Part shown: positions 32,058 to 43,500 of the stretch, piece after piece | How the letters are laid out: each line of letters starts with the position of its first letter | Position numbering within the stretch: position 1 is the stretch's first letter | Assembly (NCBI GenBank): GCA_030248195.1 | Contig: JASAND010011119.1 | Location: 1-64,000 of the forward strand | Reading direction: 5' to 3' | DNA length: 64,000 bases | Origin: Trissonchulus latispiculum | Lineage: Eukaryota > Nematoda > Enoplea > Enoplida > Ironidae | The notes under the pieces: model-generated | The model's database searches: none | The model's input: the letters and a program-made list of their open reading frames with translations, nothing else | What the model was told of the DNA's origin: nothing | Made by a program: the position numbers and the translations under genes

Positions 32058-32779
32058 GTTCCTACTCATGTGACGCCAATTCCGGAGGTATAAATCTCAG
32101 TGGACTATTGCTTGAATGTCCCAAAGTTTTGCCAGAATTCTGTAGGTTCAACTCAACGTAGTTATGTCCAAAACCGGACAAACCCAGAAAAAAATGAAAA
32201 TATTTTCTTTCTTTTTTCTTTGATAGATTCTTTCTGTATCCAGCAAGAATCTTTTTAATTGTCTTTTCATTAATCTTAAATATATAAATGCACAGCTATA
32301 TACACACTTTAACGGCACCCATGGTGACCAAGCAACAAACATGTGACTACCACCAGAAAAATGAACATAACTACAAATACCACGATGTAACTTTTGAAAT
32401 GAGCTGTCGAAAGAATTAGTTAGACTCCCACCCAGAGATTGCCCAAAAAACCGGAAAAATCCGGATTCTGGGGGGGTGAGGGACCCCTCTGGGGGGGTGA
32501 GCTCCAGGTCTGGGGGGGCGTGAACACATGTATGCTCCTACCCCACAATTTAGTAGCAGCAACAACAGCAACTTTTAGACCTGTAATCGTAATGTCGATG
32601 TAATATAAAGGTGCATTCATAATCGCGAACGCATACAGACGCGCGTCGACGCCTCAGATTGTAACATGCCGTTTTAACCGTTTAAAATCAGTTGTAACGA
32701 ATTCATGCTCACGAACGCATGCAGACGCTTACGTATGCGCGTTGACGCGCGCCTACGCGCATCTGCTTGCGACAGGAAC

Positions 32780-33171
32780 TATAAATGCACCTCAAGAGTT
32801 ATTCAGAATTTCGCTTGCGAGCTCAGCAGTTGTCTGTTATAATTTTAATAGCATAACAGGAACACCTTTAATTATGCAATTTCCGTTGCAAGCTCAGCCT
32901 TTAGCTAAAACTTTAGTTCCGCACTCCAAAAACCGGACCGTTTTTAAAACGCTGTGCGTGGGCCACTTTAATAATTCTGCTGATGCAATCCCCCTTTAAC
33001 ATAAAATGGTAATTTTATTAAATTAGCCTTTCTCACAATTATGGCTACTGCAATTATCAAACTGAAAAAGCTGACTATATAAGCTTTCGCTCGGTCTAAA
33101 ACTCTCCATTCGGAGACCTTTGTCTGTTTCGATTGAGACTGCATACATTTATCGGGCGAAATCCTGTTGCG
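32780..33171 (+). promoter_or_regulatory. Promoter region of secreted paralog 3
   Basis: TATATAAG lies at 33076-33083, 96 bp before the ATG. Upstream blocks (GCAATTTCCGTTGCAA at about 32877, AGTTCCGCACTCCAAAAACC at about 32912) and the 5' UTR block TCCTGTTGCGATGAAGCTTAC match paralog 2. Confidence 0.75.
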
Positions 33172-36149
33172 ATGAAGCTTACTCTCTTGTTCGTTTTCTT
33201 GGCTGTGCTAGCTGTCGGCGTAAGTTAAAAGTTTGTTACCTACTTGGGAACTTGAATGTTGAATGGGAACTTGAATGAACTTGAAGCAGAAAACCGCAGT
33301 GGGTCTTGTCTCGCCCCCCTCCTCCTCACTCAAAATTTTTAAAACTTGACCAAATGACCTAAAATTTTGTATGGGTATGTTTTCGACCACGCAGAGTTTA
33401 AATATTGCAAAGTTTTTCAAATTCGCGGTTAGATAGACAGACAGTACACAACACAACTCAACATCTGACCCTCAACGATTTTTGGGTCAATAGGACTATG
33501 TAATTTTGTATGGGGCATATTGGAGGCAGATGAATTAAAAAATTTTAAAGTTTTAAAGTTTAAGTTTGTCAAGGGGGACCGAGAGAAACCCAAAAATGTT
33601 TTGTCTTCGATTTGCTTTTAAAGTTGCACATAAGGGTTTTCGGGGTCGCTGACCTGACCATCTTAGGTGGTGATTCCTTTTGGAGACATCAACTTTGAAC
33701 CGTTGTTACTCATTCATTCCTAGGAGTTAAAAAGCCATATATATTTATATCGAAATGAAGCTTAATATTTTCTCTTTCTAACGAATACAGTGAACATAAC
33801 TTTAGTTCTTGGAAATTATTTTACTGCATTTTCGAAGTAATTTGATTTTCCAGATTTTTTGCAGACTAAAGCAAATTTTAAGCAAGAGGCGTCGGCCATA
33901 TCATTCGATTCTACTATCAAATAGCTGGGGACCCATTTTTAATTATCATGAAACCGCTCTTCGTTATAAAGAAATTAACTAAAATGTATGCGCAACCTGG
34001 ATTTTGCCTACTTTTCCCAACTTTGGCAAGCGACCACTTTGACTCGAAAGCAGCAAACGGGACAACTAAAAAAGGGTCCTTGGGTATTTTTGTGTAAAAC
34101 ACGTGGAGTAGGTGGCAACCCTCTATCTTGCATAGTAAATGCTCCACAATCGCTGGAAAAAATTTGGTCATGTTTTTGCAAAAACTACATTTTTATGACA
34201 GCAGCGTAAGGGATAGCATTTAGAAGATTACAATGCCATGAATAATCGGCCCGACGAGACCTTCAAATTAACACCCTTAGTTTAATTTTACGGCTTGCGT
34301 AGCTCAAGATATGGTGGATTATTTGATTTCTGCAAAAATGACGTTTTCAAAGCCAAAATAAGAAAATCTATATCTCACTATAGACAAAATCTAGAAAGGT
34401 GCTTCACAAAGCAAAAATATAGAGCTCAGCAAGATCTTTCGAATGAATACAATCATAGCTATGCAGGTACTGTCTAATTGTTAAAAATCCGCAAAAACTG
34501 CCCTGAACGGAGACGTCGAAGTTTTGAAGCGGGATTGCGCGGAGGGTGTTAGAATGCTAAAAGAAGTTATTTTGGAAAGTTTCATCAAATTTCATCTTGA
34601 TTTGTACCGTCAACCAATAATATGTGCCCAAAAGGAATCACCACCTTAAGCTGACAACTTTAGCTTATACTGAACTAACGAAAAGCTGAATAGAAAAGGG
34701 ATTTCAGATTGGAGTTAAGCGACCCCAAAAACCACTGTGTGCAACTTTTTAGCAAAATCGCACTCAAAAAATTTTTGGGTTTCCCATGGTCCCTCCTTGC
34801 GAATCGAAAAAATGAACTTCGCGAAGTTTGCGATATTTCAACTCAGCGTGGTCGAAAACATATCCATAATAACAAATTTTAGCTCATTTGGGCAAGTTTT
34901 AAAAATTTTGAGTGGTGGGAGACCAAACGAGACAAGACCATACGTGTGCTTGGGGGGGGGGTTTGGGGGGGGGGGGGTTCACCCCCCCCCAGACCTGAGC
35001 TCACCCCCCCCCCAGAGGGGTCCCTCACCCCCCCCCCAGAATCCAGATTTTTCCGGTAAAAAACCGGAAAATCCGGTTTTTCGCCTTCACCCCCCCCCCC
35101 CCCAAAATTTCCCCTCCTGCACATGTCTGGACAAGACCCACGCGGGTTCGAGCCCGGACAACCGAAACGAAATACCGGACAACCGAAGCGAAATACCGGA
35201 CAACCGACGCGAAATACCGGGCAACCGAAACGAAATACCGGACAACCGAAACTAAATACCGGACAACCGAAACGAAATACCGGACAACCGAAACGAAATA
35301 CCGGACAACCGAAACGAAATACCGGACAACCGAAGCGAAATACCGGACAACTGAAACGAAATACCGGACAACCGAAGCGAAATACCGGACAACCGAATAC
35401 CGGACAACCGAAACGAAATACCGGACAACCGAAACGAAATACCGGACAACCGAAACGAAATACCGGACAACCGAAACGAAATACCGGACAACCGAAGCGA
35501 AATACCGGACAACCGAAACGAAGTACCGGACAACCGAAACGAAATACCGGACACCCGAAACGAAATACCGGACGGGCGGTCCACACGAAGGCATTTCGTT
35601 AACGGCATCACATGGACATGAGTACTAGTGTTGTCGATAGCTTTCATTTGAGGCCCATATATTGGGCCCATATATTGACAAAATGTATTGAAATTTCTTT
35701 AGCTTTATAGTCCCAGCTCAGCATTTGAATCTCCTCCTGGCTCCGTCACTCACTTTTCCCCACATTTTCAGGCATCGATGCTAAAACCGTTTCCTCCTAG
35801 CTCTCTCTCTCTCTCCTCTCTAGCTGTTGAGACGTTCGTCACTTTCAATTTTGACCATTTGCAGCATCACCGTATCGAGTACTTTTGCATATCACAAATT
35901 ATAGGAACAAGTTAGGTTACGTACCATTACTTTTCCTTTTTCCGAATTTATTCTATTTTTCAGAGCTACGCTAGCAGTGAAGGCAGTGAAGGAAGCAGCG
36001 GAAGTGGAGAACAAGGAGGCCCCCCACCACCAGGGGGTGATGCCGGTTCCCAGGGTCCACCTCCGGAGGGTGGGCCTCAGGGTCAGGATCAAGGTCAGGG
36101 ACAGGGAAATCGGCAAGGAGGTGGTGCCGGGGGACGGGGTCAACAGTAG
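33172..36149 (+). CDS. Secreted Gly/Gln-rich protein, paralog 3 (two exons, short form)
   Basis: Exon 1 is 33172-33219 (MKLTLLFVFLAVLAVG) before a GTAAGT donor. Exon 2 is 35964-36149 after TTTTTCAG, phase 0, ending in TAG, for 77 residues. The mature chain runs SYASSEGSEGSSGSGEQGG, then a Pro/Gly part (PPPPGGDAG, GPPPEGGPQG) and a Gly/Gln tail. It matches paralog 2 end to end but lacks the GNQGQ array. The 2.74-kb intron is packed with nested repeats, including a 21-bp minisatellite whose open frame is not part of the protein. The product is secreted; its function is unknown. Confidence 0.83.
33301..35138. mobile_element. Foldback element carrying nested insertions
   Basis: The left arm (from GGGTCTTGTC at 33301) and the right arm (to GACAAGACCC) belong to the AAGCTTA-centred foldback family. 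Within the arms lies a ~980-bp element with GGTGGTGATTCC/GGAATCACCACC ends (33666-34648). A G/C-run element (34940-35129) is flanked by a 9-bp duplication GACAAGACC (34931-34939 and 35130-35138). All lie in the paralog 3 intron. Confidence 0.7.
35154..35573. repeat. 21-bp minisatellite (CCGGACAACCGAAACGAAATA)n
   Basis: About 20 tandem units with few variants and one 12-bp partial unit near 35395. As 21 is a multiple of three, open frames run through it on both strands (for example PKRNTGQ repeats). It is intronic and has no start, signal peptide or homologous exon, so I do not call it coding. Confidence 0.93.
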
Positions 36150-36206
36150 CCTGCAGAAGACTAGCACCCACCCAAATACACGGATTGCTGTGACTTTAAA
36201 TTTCTA

Positions 36207-36212
36207 AATAAA
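36207..36212 (+). promoter_or_regulatory. Poly(A) signal AATAAA of secreted paralog 3
   Basis: AATAAATGG lies about 58 bases after the stop, closing the gene. Confidence 0.7.
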
Positions 36213-36338
36213 TGGTTTCTCTTCTCTAGAAGTTAGATAAAATTTATTGTCGTCTCAACCTCGAATAACTATTGCTGTCAGGGAGGCGCAATTGTGTGAA
36301 CAATTATCAAACCTGAGCACAACAGCGCATACTGATAC

Positions 36339-36715
36339 CAAGAGTACATAATATAAGAGTATGCCACTAGGCAAGCTCTATGTTATCAGAGCAAAAACTA
36401 TGCTCTGCTCGGTAACGGCCCACCCCCCCCCGCAAATTAGACCCTTCACTTCAAAGATTTTTGTGCGCTATGTTTGTGTTCTAAAGCTCAAAGCAGGCAC
36501 AAAATTCGCGCACGCACTGCTTGTGTTTTTGAGCTTAAGCACATAAACATAGAGCGAGTGAGCGTACCCCCGTTTCGACTAGGTACTGATTTGCGGGGGG
36601 GTCACTAGGGTCTGATTTGCGGGGGGTGGGTGGGCCGTTAGCGTGCAGAGCATAGTTTTTGCTCTGATAACATAGAGCTTGCCTAGTGGCATACTCTTAT
36701 CATTATGTACTCTTG
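36339..36715. mobile_element. 377-bp foldback MITE (CAAGAGTAC ends)
   Basis: The ~115-bp arms are near-perfect inverted copies (CAAGAGTACATAATATAAGA... and its complement), with GGCCCACCCCCCCCGCAAAT at their inner ends. A 7-bp duplication CTGATAC flanks it (36332-36338 and 36716-36722). This is the best copy of the family also seen at 2738 and 12480. Confidence 0.82.
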
Positions 36716-37188
36716 CTGATACGAATTAGAATAGAATATATCTTGCAGTAAGGTCAAGAAGACTATACTGCAGAGGACAGATTGCAGTTAAGATTTGTCT
36801 CGACTATCCCGAATTTTCAGCTTGTTGGTGTATGACTTTTTTCTATACTTACTATTACAGGTTAACACAACCCCCAAGCCCGGACAAAGTCAAGCAGAAA
36901 TAATGGGGAAAACAAGTTTCGATAATAATAAATTTCGCATCAAAATTCCGAAAAATTTTCGGTCTTGTAGGAATTATCCAAAATTTCATTCAGAAAAATC
37001 GATTAAGAATTTCTCTAAAATTAATTTGGTGCAAATTTATTAAGTTTCAAATTTATTCCAAAATTTCATTCAGAAAAATCGATTAAAAATTTCTCTAAAA
37101 TTAATTTGGTGCAAATTTATTAAGTTTCAAATTTATATAACTATTAATGACAATTGTCTTTATCCTTCTCGTCGAGATCTAGCCATTT

Positions 37189-37570
37189 TTGTCGGTCTGG
37201 GATTTCCGCATCCCTCATTCCTCCGTTATCCTACGAGAACAAGCACGAAGCACCTCCCAAGGATCAGACCCTTGTTACTACAACTACTCTTTCTATGGTA
37301 GCTGCAAAGTTGGGCTGGCCAGATTGCGATGGCTGGGTCGTATCGCCCGCCTACCCGACATCCGGATCCCAAAACAGGCCCTGCCCTGTTTGGTCGAGTC
37401 CCTAATGAACGGAGACCTCCCGGGCTCCCTCACCTTCGCTGGCGGGACTTGTCCTCCTGGCTCTACGGGATGTCCAGAGCTGGTTTGATTTGGCTCAGGA
37501 CAGATCCAACTGGAAAAGATGGTTGGCAGAACGCGGCGGCATCCATGAAGGTCTTCGTCTGGGCCATTAA
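37189..37570 (+). pseudogene. LINE (non-LTR retrotransposon) reverse-transcriptase C-terminal fragment
   Basis: Three overlapping frames give one familiar ORF2 tail: LARLRWLGRIARLPDIRIPK, then GLPHLRWRDLSSWLYGM, then WFDLAQDRSNWKRWLAERGG ending GLRLGH and TAA at 37568-37570. At least two frameshifts separate the parts and the rest of the polymerase is absent. It is a dead 3' fragment, as left by 5'-truncated retrotransposition. Confidence 0.85.
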
Positions 37571-37874
37571 GTCAAGTACCTACCTACAACTACGACAGAT
37601 TCTCTCTACCCAACTATAAGTCAACAAGAATTTACTGAATAACCAAAATGTTACGTTTGATTGAGCAATCATTTGAACAACACACTATTTACACAGCAAT
37701 AAATGCAAGACAGTTACACGAAAACTGGGCCCAATACATCCTGCTTGAGTTAATAACTCTTCTTGGATTATAATTGCGTAATGGTGCCCGATCAGAAAAA
37801 CCCTTTTGCGTCATCGAAACTGGATCCTTATTGTGACTAAGCGGAACCACCTTAATTCTTCACTCCACCTTTTT

Positions 37875-39026
37875 GTCGATGTCACAGGGAAAATTTTCCC
37901 CCCAAAAATTTCACTAGGGTAATTTTCCTCCCGGAAAAATTTCCCTAACGCCGTAATTATTTTCTTCAATGCTATTCATTGTAGGAATTTTAACTAAGCT
38001 TTGCAAGTTTGCCCCTTATTTTTAGAGTTGAGTCAGTTTTGAGCTTTCTATGTAAAAATTAATTGTAATCATTTAAAATGTATGCTGCATTTTCAACTAA
38101 GAAAACGTTTGTTTAGGCCATATTTCGTTACAGATTAGAAAAGGAGTAAACGAGCTAAAAATTACCTCAGTTAAATCAAGAGTTCAGCGTTGTTAACCAT
38201 GTTTTTATATGCGAATGGCTAAATGAATCGGATTGGACGCGCCAGGCAGGTACGGTAGCTATAGTAACCAATCAAATTCGTTTTAGTTTATTCGCATATG
38301 AACACATGCTTAACAATGATAAGTGGTACCACCCCCGAGATTTCGGCCGTAATATGCCGAGTATCTCGCTAGCTTAATTATTACGAAGATCATTAATTAA
38401 TTATTTATTAATGGTTAATTATTAGATGAAATGTGCTGCCTCTTTAGGATAACGTGGAGGGAATGGGGGGCGCATAGTGTACTGCCGCCAGACCGACAAA
38501 CAATGGCTAGACCCCTCGGTGAGAAGGGAAAAAGACAGACTCCTCAGCGATTTATACCAAAAATTGCTCATTGTTTAGCAAATTCTAGCAAAATTTTCTT
38601 ACAAATCGCTAAAAATCATAGTTTACTAATTTTGGTCAAAAAAAAATTTGCAATTTTTGCAAATTTTGAGTAGACCCCCTTAAAATTTTGGAAATAAAGA
38701 AATGGATTAAATATAAATTTAAACTAAATATAAATTTCCAACTTATTTAACTTTAAGCCGTTTAATCAGAACTTCTGTTTCGGTTAGAGGAATAAGCAAC
38801 GACTGATAAAATATTAAACTAATTGGATTCGTACATGAAACTAAGTATAAATTTTGGTAACTCATACTATGTTTGCTACATCCATCACAAAAATTACTGT
38901 ATTAGGGAAATTTTTCAGGGGGGAACAATTTTCCTAGTGAAATTTTTCCGGGGGGAAAGATTTCCCTAGGGAAATTTTTCCGGGAGGAAAGATATCACGG
39001 GGGAAAATTATCCCTGTGACATCGAC
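37875..39026. mobile_element. 1.15-kb element with GGAAAATTTTCC-type palindromic ends
   Basis: The ends are GTCGATGTCACAGGG and its complement CCCTGTGACATCGAC. Both sub-terminal zones are arrays of GGGAAAATTTTCC and GGAAATTTTTCC units with C or G runs. The inner part is AT-rich and non-coding. No target duplication was found. Confidence 0.72.
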
Positions 39027-39392
39027 ACCCCCCTCCCCCTTCAAACGGAGAACACTCCCTTGTTCTAGTCAGAGTAACGTTGCGCAAATTAAAACAAGAA
39101 AAGCCTAGTGGGATATATACCATTCTTCTATAATATAGTGCAATCATGCGGTATCGGTATTTGGACTAGCCAGAGTACATAATAATTATGCAAATGCAAA
39201 TTAATTGCTCTCGTAGTGTAGTTGAGAATAAGGTGGCTTGTATACCCATTCAGTCTACTATCATTACAGACAACACAAAACGCAAACTTAACTATAACAG
39301 AAACTATACATACAGCATTGAAACGAAGTTGGTTGCCAATTTGTAATTGGCCGTTCGACAAATTGTCGGCCAACGTCTAATACCAGGCGTGT

Positions 39393-39634
39393 GCAGGAGA
39401 AAAATTTGGGGGTCGGGTAAGCCCAAAACACCGGAAAAAACCAGATTCTTGGGAGCTGAGCTCTAGGTCTTCGGGGGGGGGGAGGGTGGAACCCCCTCTC
39501 CAAGCACATGTTTGAGCACTAGAGTTGTGCCGTTATGAAATCGGTAGGCCCGGGCCTCCCTAGACTACAAGCCGGGCCTGCTCTTCCAAAATCCGGGCCC
39601 GGGCCCCATTCAACGCCCTGGCGGCACAACTCCA
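39393..39634. mobile_element. Two small adjacent elements: G/C-run element and hAT-like remnant
   Basis: 39393-39512 (CGTGTGCAGGAG...CCAAGCACATG) resembles the G/C-run element at 34940-35129. 39520-39634 has TAGAGTTGTGCCG / CGGCACAACTCCA ends and GGGCCCGGG units, the family of 19137-20076. No clean 8-bp duplication is left. Confidence 0.6.
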
Positions 39635-40308
39635 AGAACACTACTCGCAAGCTATTAGTGTAAGCATTTGGAAGAACTAAGAACCGAACTAAGAACCTGA
39701 ATGTAACTCCCTCAAGTTTAACTACAAAATTTCATGATAGGAATGTCGTGTACATTGAAACTGAACGAAATGTGAGTGAAACGTGAGCGAATCCTGAGCA
39801 AAATTGGTTATAGTGTTACAGGGGGGAGGGGGGTGCGGTGCGGTGTGCAACAAGAACAAGTTTATAAGTATAAAATATAGGTAAGTAAATAGGAAAAAAT
39901 AGCAGCTGCAATTCAATGCTGCTAATGAAAAAAAGTGCAACAAGTAGAGAAAAAGCAATGAAGCAATTAGTGACACATATATAAACACAGACACAAGCAA
40001 AAGGAGATAATTAACAGAATCTGTCAACGAACAACAGATATACATTATCCAAAGGTATGTAGGAAAAACAGGCAAATTTCATCAACAGGAATATTATTTC
40101 AGAAAACTGCAGCATAACTTTATCGCATTTAAATTCCAAATTTTAGATTAAATTTAAACGAACTTTACATACTCCAAACAGACCTTTACATACTCCAAAC
40201 AGAACTAGAAGTTGCTGAAATTTGCCAATAACCTTTTAACAATGACTATACAGACACAATTAGAAGCTTTGTAAACTATCCCTGCCATAGATTACAAGAG
40301 AGAAAGTT

Positions 40309-40314
40309 TATTGT
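40309..40314 (-). promoter_or_regulatory. Poly(A) signal AATAAA of the RdRP gene
   Basis: Minus-strand GAACAATAAACTTTC lies about 145 bases after the TAA at 40456-40458. It supports 40456-40590 as the terminal coding exon. Confidence 0.65.
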
Positions 40315-40455
40315 TCATCAGTGATTCCAGAAAAAGGGCAGAAGAGAAAGTTACTCACCAGCCAAAAAACTATAGTATAGAGGATTTTGGCTAGACTGAA
40401 CCAAAAAGAGAGCTCAGGATTGAATCAATCTCTAAAACAAGATTGAGCTTTGGAT

Positions 40456-40590
40456 TTAGGTTCCGGTTAAATCCAACGGATTTTCGCCTTGATCCAAGCA
40501 CTGCCAAACATGTTCATGAAGCATCAGCTCTCGAAGACGTTGGCGAGATTCAAGTGAGCCGGCACAGGACACCAGCACATTCTTACGTGA
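40456..40590 (-). CDS. Probable last coding exon of the RdRP gene
   Basis: After a CTGTTCTAG acceptor the frame reads SRKNVLVSCAGSLESRQRLR, continues through LMLHEHVWQCL and stops at TAA (45 codons, phase 0). It joins in phase to 42762-42919 and is followed by a poly(A) signal. The pattern VLVSCAGSLESRQRL could be a small RNA-binding-type fold, but I do not recognise a named domain. Confidence 0.65.
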   Translation of the reverse strand, partial: SRKNVLVSCAGSLESRQRLRELMLHEHVWQCLDQGENPLDLTGT

Positions 40591-43500
40591 CTAGAACAGC
40601 AACAACAAAAACTATAATTATCAGAATAGTATTGGGGGATTGAACGGGGGTGGGGGCGGGTCGGCCCAAAAATCGGTCAGTCGGTGCCAAAAAGAAAATG
40701 TTGCTAATTTTAGTCGAAATCTGGTCAAGTTTTAAAAACTCCCGGCTTCGGCAAAACCTACCCCTCCCCCATGGGCGCACCCAGGGGGGGGGGGGTTGGG
40801 GGGTCCGACCCCCCCCCCGGGAATTTTTGGGGAGAAAGCAAAAATTGAGCTATTTTTAGTGCATAAAATTAAAAATTATGAAAATTTTTCGCGCGCGCGG
40901 CGCTTTTCTATCTCGATTTTTATAATTTTTCTCGCCTGCGGCGCTTTTCTATCTCGGTTTAGAGTTTTCTCGCCTGCGGCGCTTTTCTATCTCAATTTTT
41001 ATAATTTTTATCGCCTGCGGCGCTTTTCTATATCGGGTTTTTAAAATTTTTCTCCCCTGCGGCGCTTTTCTAAATGAATTTTCAAAATTTTTCTGGCCTG
41101 CGGCACATTTCTAACTGAATTTAAAAATTTTTCTCGCCTGCGGCGCTAATATTTAATAACTTTTACAATGTTTTGGCGCCTCCGGCGCTTTTTTACCTCA
41201 ATTTTTGGCGCCTGCTTCGCTTTTCTATTTCCATTTTACTGAATTTCCGCGCCTGCGGACTGTTCTATCTCGATTTTAACAAATTAAGATTTTAACAATG
41301 CTCCTGGCATAGCTTTTTATTCAAATCTTTTCAAGCTTGCCAGTAATTTCTCAACTTTTATTGAAATATTTTTAAAGATTTTCATTACAGCTTTTTTCAA
41401 AATTTCAAAAATTTTCTCAACTTCTGGGGGGCTCCGCCCCCCTGACCCCCCCGAGTCGGCTGGCGACTAGTCGTAACTCTCATTTTTGCTGCTCCCAAAA
41501 TGAACTCTTTGTGAAAACTTTGGCGCCGCCACCCCCCTCCCCCAACGCGTAAACGTGTCAGGCAAAAGCAAACAATTTTTTCGGCTCGACCCCCCTCCCT
41601 TTTCAAAATCCTGGATGCGCCCCTGCCCTCCCCCTTCCCCTTTCAAAATACTGGATATTGAAACAGTGATGAAAACCTCTCTAGGGGAATTTTCAAGAAA
41701 GGTAGAGTAGAGTTAAAATTAACTCGATCCTTTTCAAGAAACAGTAGTTTAAAAAGGGAAATACAAGCTTGAGTGGAGCTAAAACGAGTTAAAACAGTTA
41801 TTTTTAACTCTACTTTACTGCTAGTCTACCCTTTCGTGAAAAGGCCCTGTTAGGTTGTTCCTCTAATAGTCACTGAGAACTGAAACTGAAACCAAAACTG
41901 AAATATTCTGAAATGAGATTATTTTCAGAAAAAACTAAAACAATTTCCTGAAAAGGTCTTTGGTTTAGGCTCTAACGACTGGGGTTTTTCTAGGCAAAAA
42001 TAAGTGGGGGGGGGGACGAGTGGGGGGGGGACGCCCCCCCACTAGTGGGGGGGAGGTCCAAAAGTGGGGGTGGAAATAAAATGGGCTAAAAATGCCAAAA
42101 ATACAGTATAAAAAGCCTGTTTTCTACATATACTGCTATAACTAAGCTTAAAAGTGCTCAAAAATTGAGTTTTAGCACCAAAATAGACCATTTTTGACGA
42201 AAAAATTCCGGCGAAGCCGGAAAATTTTTGAAAATTTTGACCAAAAATCCTAAAAATTTGGCATTTTCTGGGCACCTTAGGGTGAGTGGGGGGGGGAATC
42301 CCCAAAAGGTGGGGAGGGGAACGAGTGGGGGGGAAGAGGTCGAGTGGGGGGGGGGAACCCAAAAAAGTGGGGGGGCGCCCCCCCCCCCCCCCCTCAGTAA
42401 AAAACCCCAGACGACAGAGTCAAACTGAACTTCCATCAGCTAAAGTATTAAACACAGTCAGCTATTGAAACTGCAAGTCGAACGAAAAAAGTCTCAAACC
42501 TCAAACTGCAGTTGAGACTACAAAACTACAAAAGGAAATTATGGGAGTTTTCCTAATTGGGTTGGATTCATCAGGAGACAATGAACGCCCAGATACCGTT
42601 AAAAGGAACTAAACTAAAAAAGCATAACCAATACTTATTACAACGTATGTGGTAGGGATTGCTAAATGCTAATAACAATAAACGTGTACGTATATAATAA
42701 ATTTACGTGTAACCTTTTTCGACAGCAATCCCCTCAAAACAGAACCCCCGCTCAAACCTACCAGTCGAAATTCCACATCATGAACCCCCGTGAACTGCTT
42801 CAACAGGCGAACATAGCCCCGCTGTTTGACCTCACGATGAATCTGAAAGTCTTTCCAAGCCGGCCACTGAACCACCAAAGGCTCAGCTTCATCAAAATCC
42901 CAGGTCGCAGTTGTGCCCTCTGAAATAAAGAAAACAGTATGACTAAAAAGCGGGGAAGGGGCGGGGCAGAGGTAAAGGTAAAGTGACCCCTGGAGAGAAC
43001 TCCAACCTACAGAAGGTTATAGGGCCGTTATACGGTCGGGTCTTACCTATCTCTGGATTCACAGCCCGAAGCCAGGAGCGATAACTCTAATGTTGACTAC
43101 ATCTGTGGAAGGGGGGGGGGGAGGCAGCCCTTCATCAGGCATTATGCCAATGTCAATGGGTAGGTCAATTGCAACATCGTAAAGGAAATTAAATTAAATA
43201 GTAAAAGTTAAGGGGAATGAAACCAAACGGCGTATCTTCCCCTCTGACCTACCTATCCAATGACCAATTTATTTAGCGTTAGCTTAAAAAGAAGAACTAA
43301 AAAGCACATTAAATATTAAAAATGACACAAAATTTTTAGCAATTTTTGAACCTCAAAATCCACTTTTATTTTCTCATACTTCTGCAGACAATCATTAATT
43401 AACTTTTAATGAGAGTGCTGTGGTTTTATCTGCGAAAGTTGGCAATTCTTCTCCTGCAAACAACGCGTGATAATGCAAAAAATTCTGTTCCGTAAATAAT

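Larger units (their letters stand above)
21810..32700. other. Gene-free, repeat-dominated interval
   Basis: I find no exon here that can be supported. The listed foldback, the large inverted repeat, the hAT-like copies, the TTTAACTC element and the MITE account for most of it. The rest (21850-22990, 23760-24540, 28520-29210) is AT-rich and shows no recognisable gene. 23760-23935 has ATTAA/GGATTAA-rich repeats. Confidence 0.5.

Noticed and set aside
35154..35573. CRISPR-like array
   Set aside because: Units are contiguous with no spacers, in an animal intron; this is a minisatellite.
35025..35602. Open frames across the 21-bp minisatellite on both strands
   Set aside because: The period is a multiple of three, so open frames arise automatically. 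The array is intronic and lacks any start or signal.
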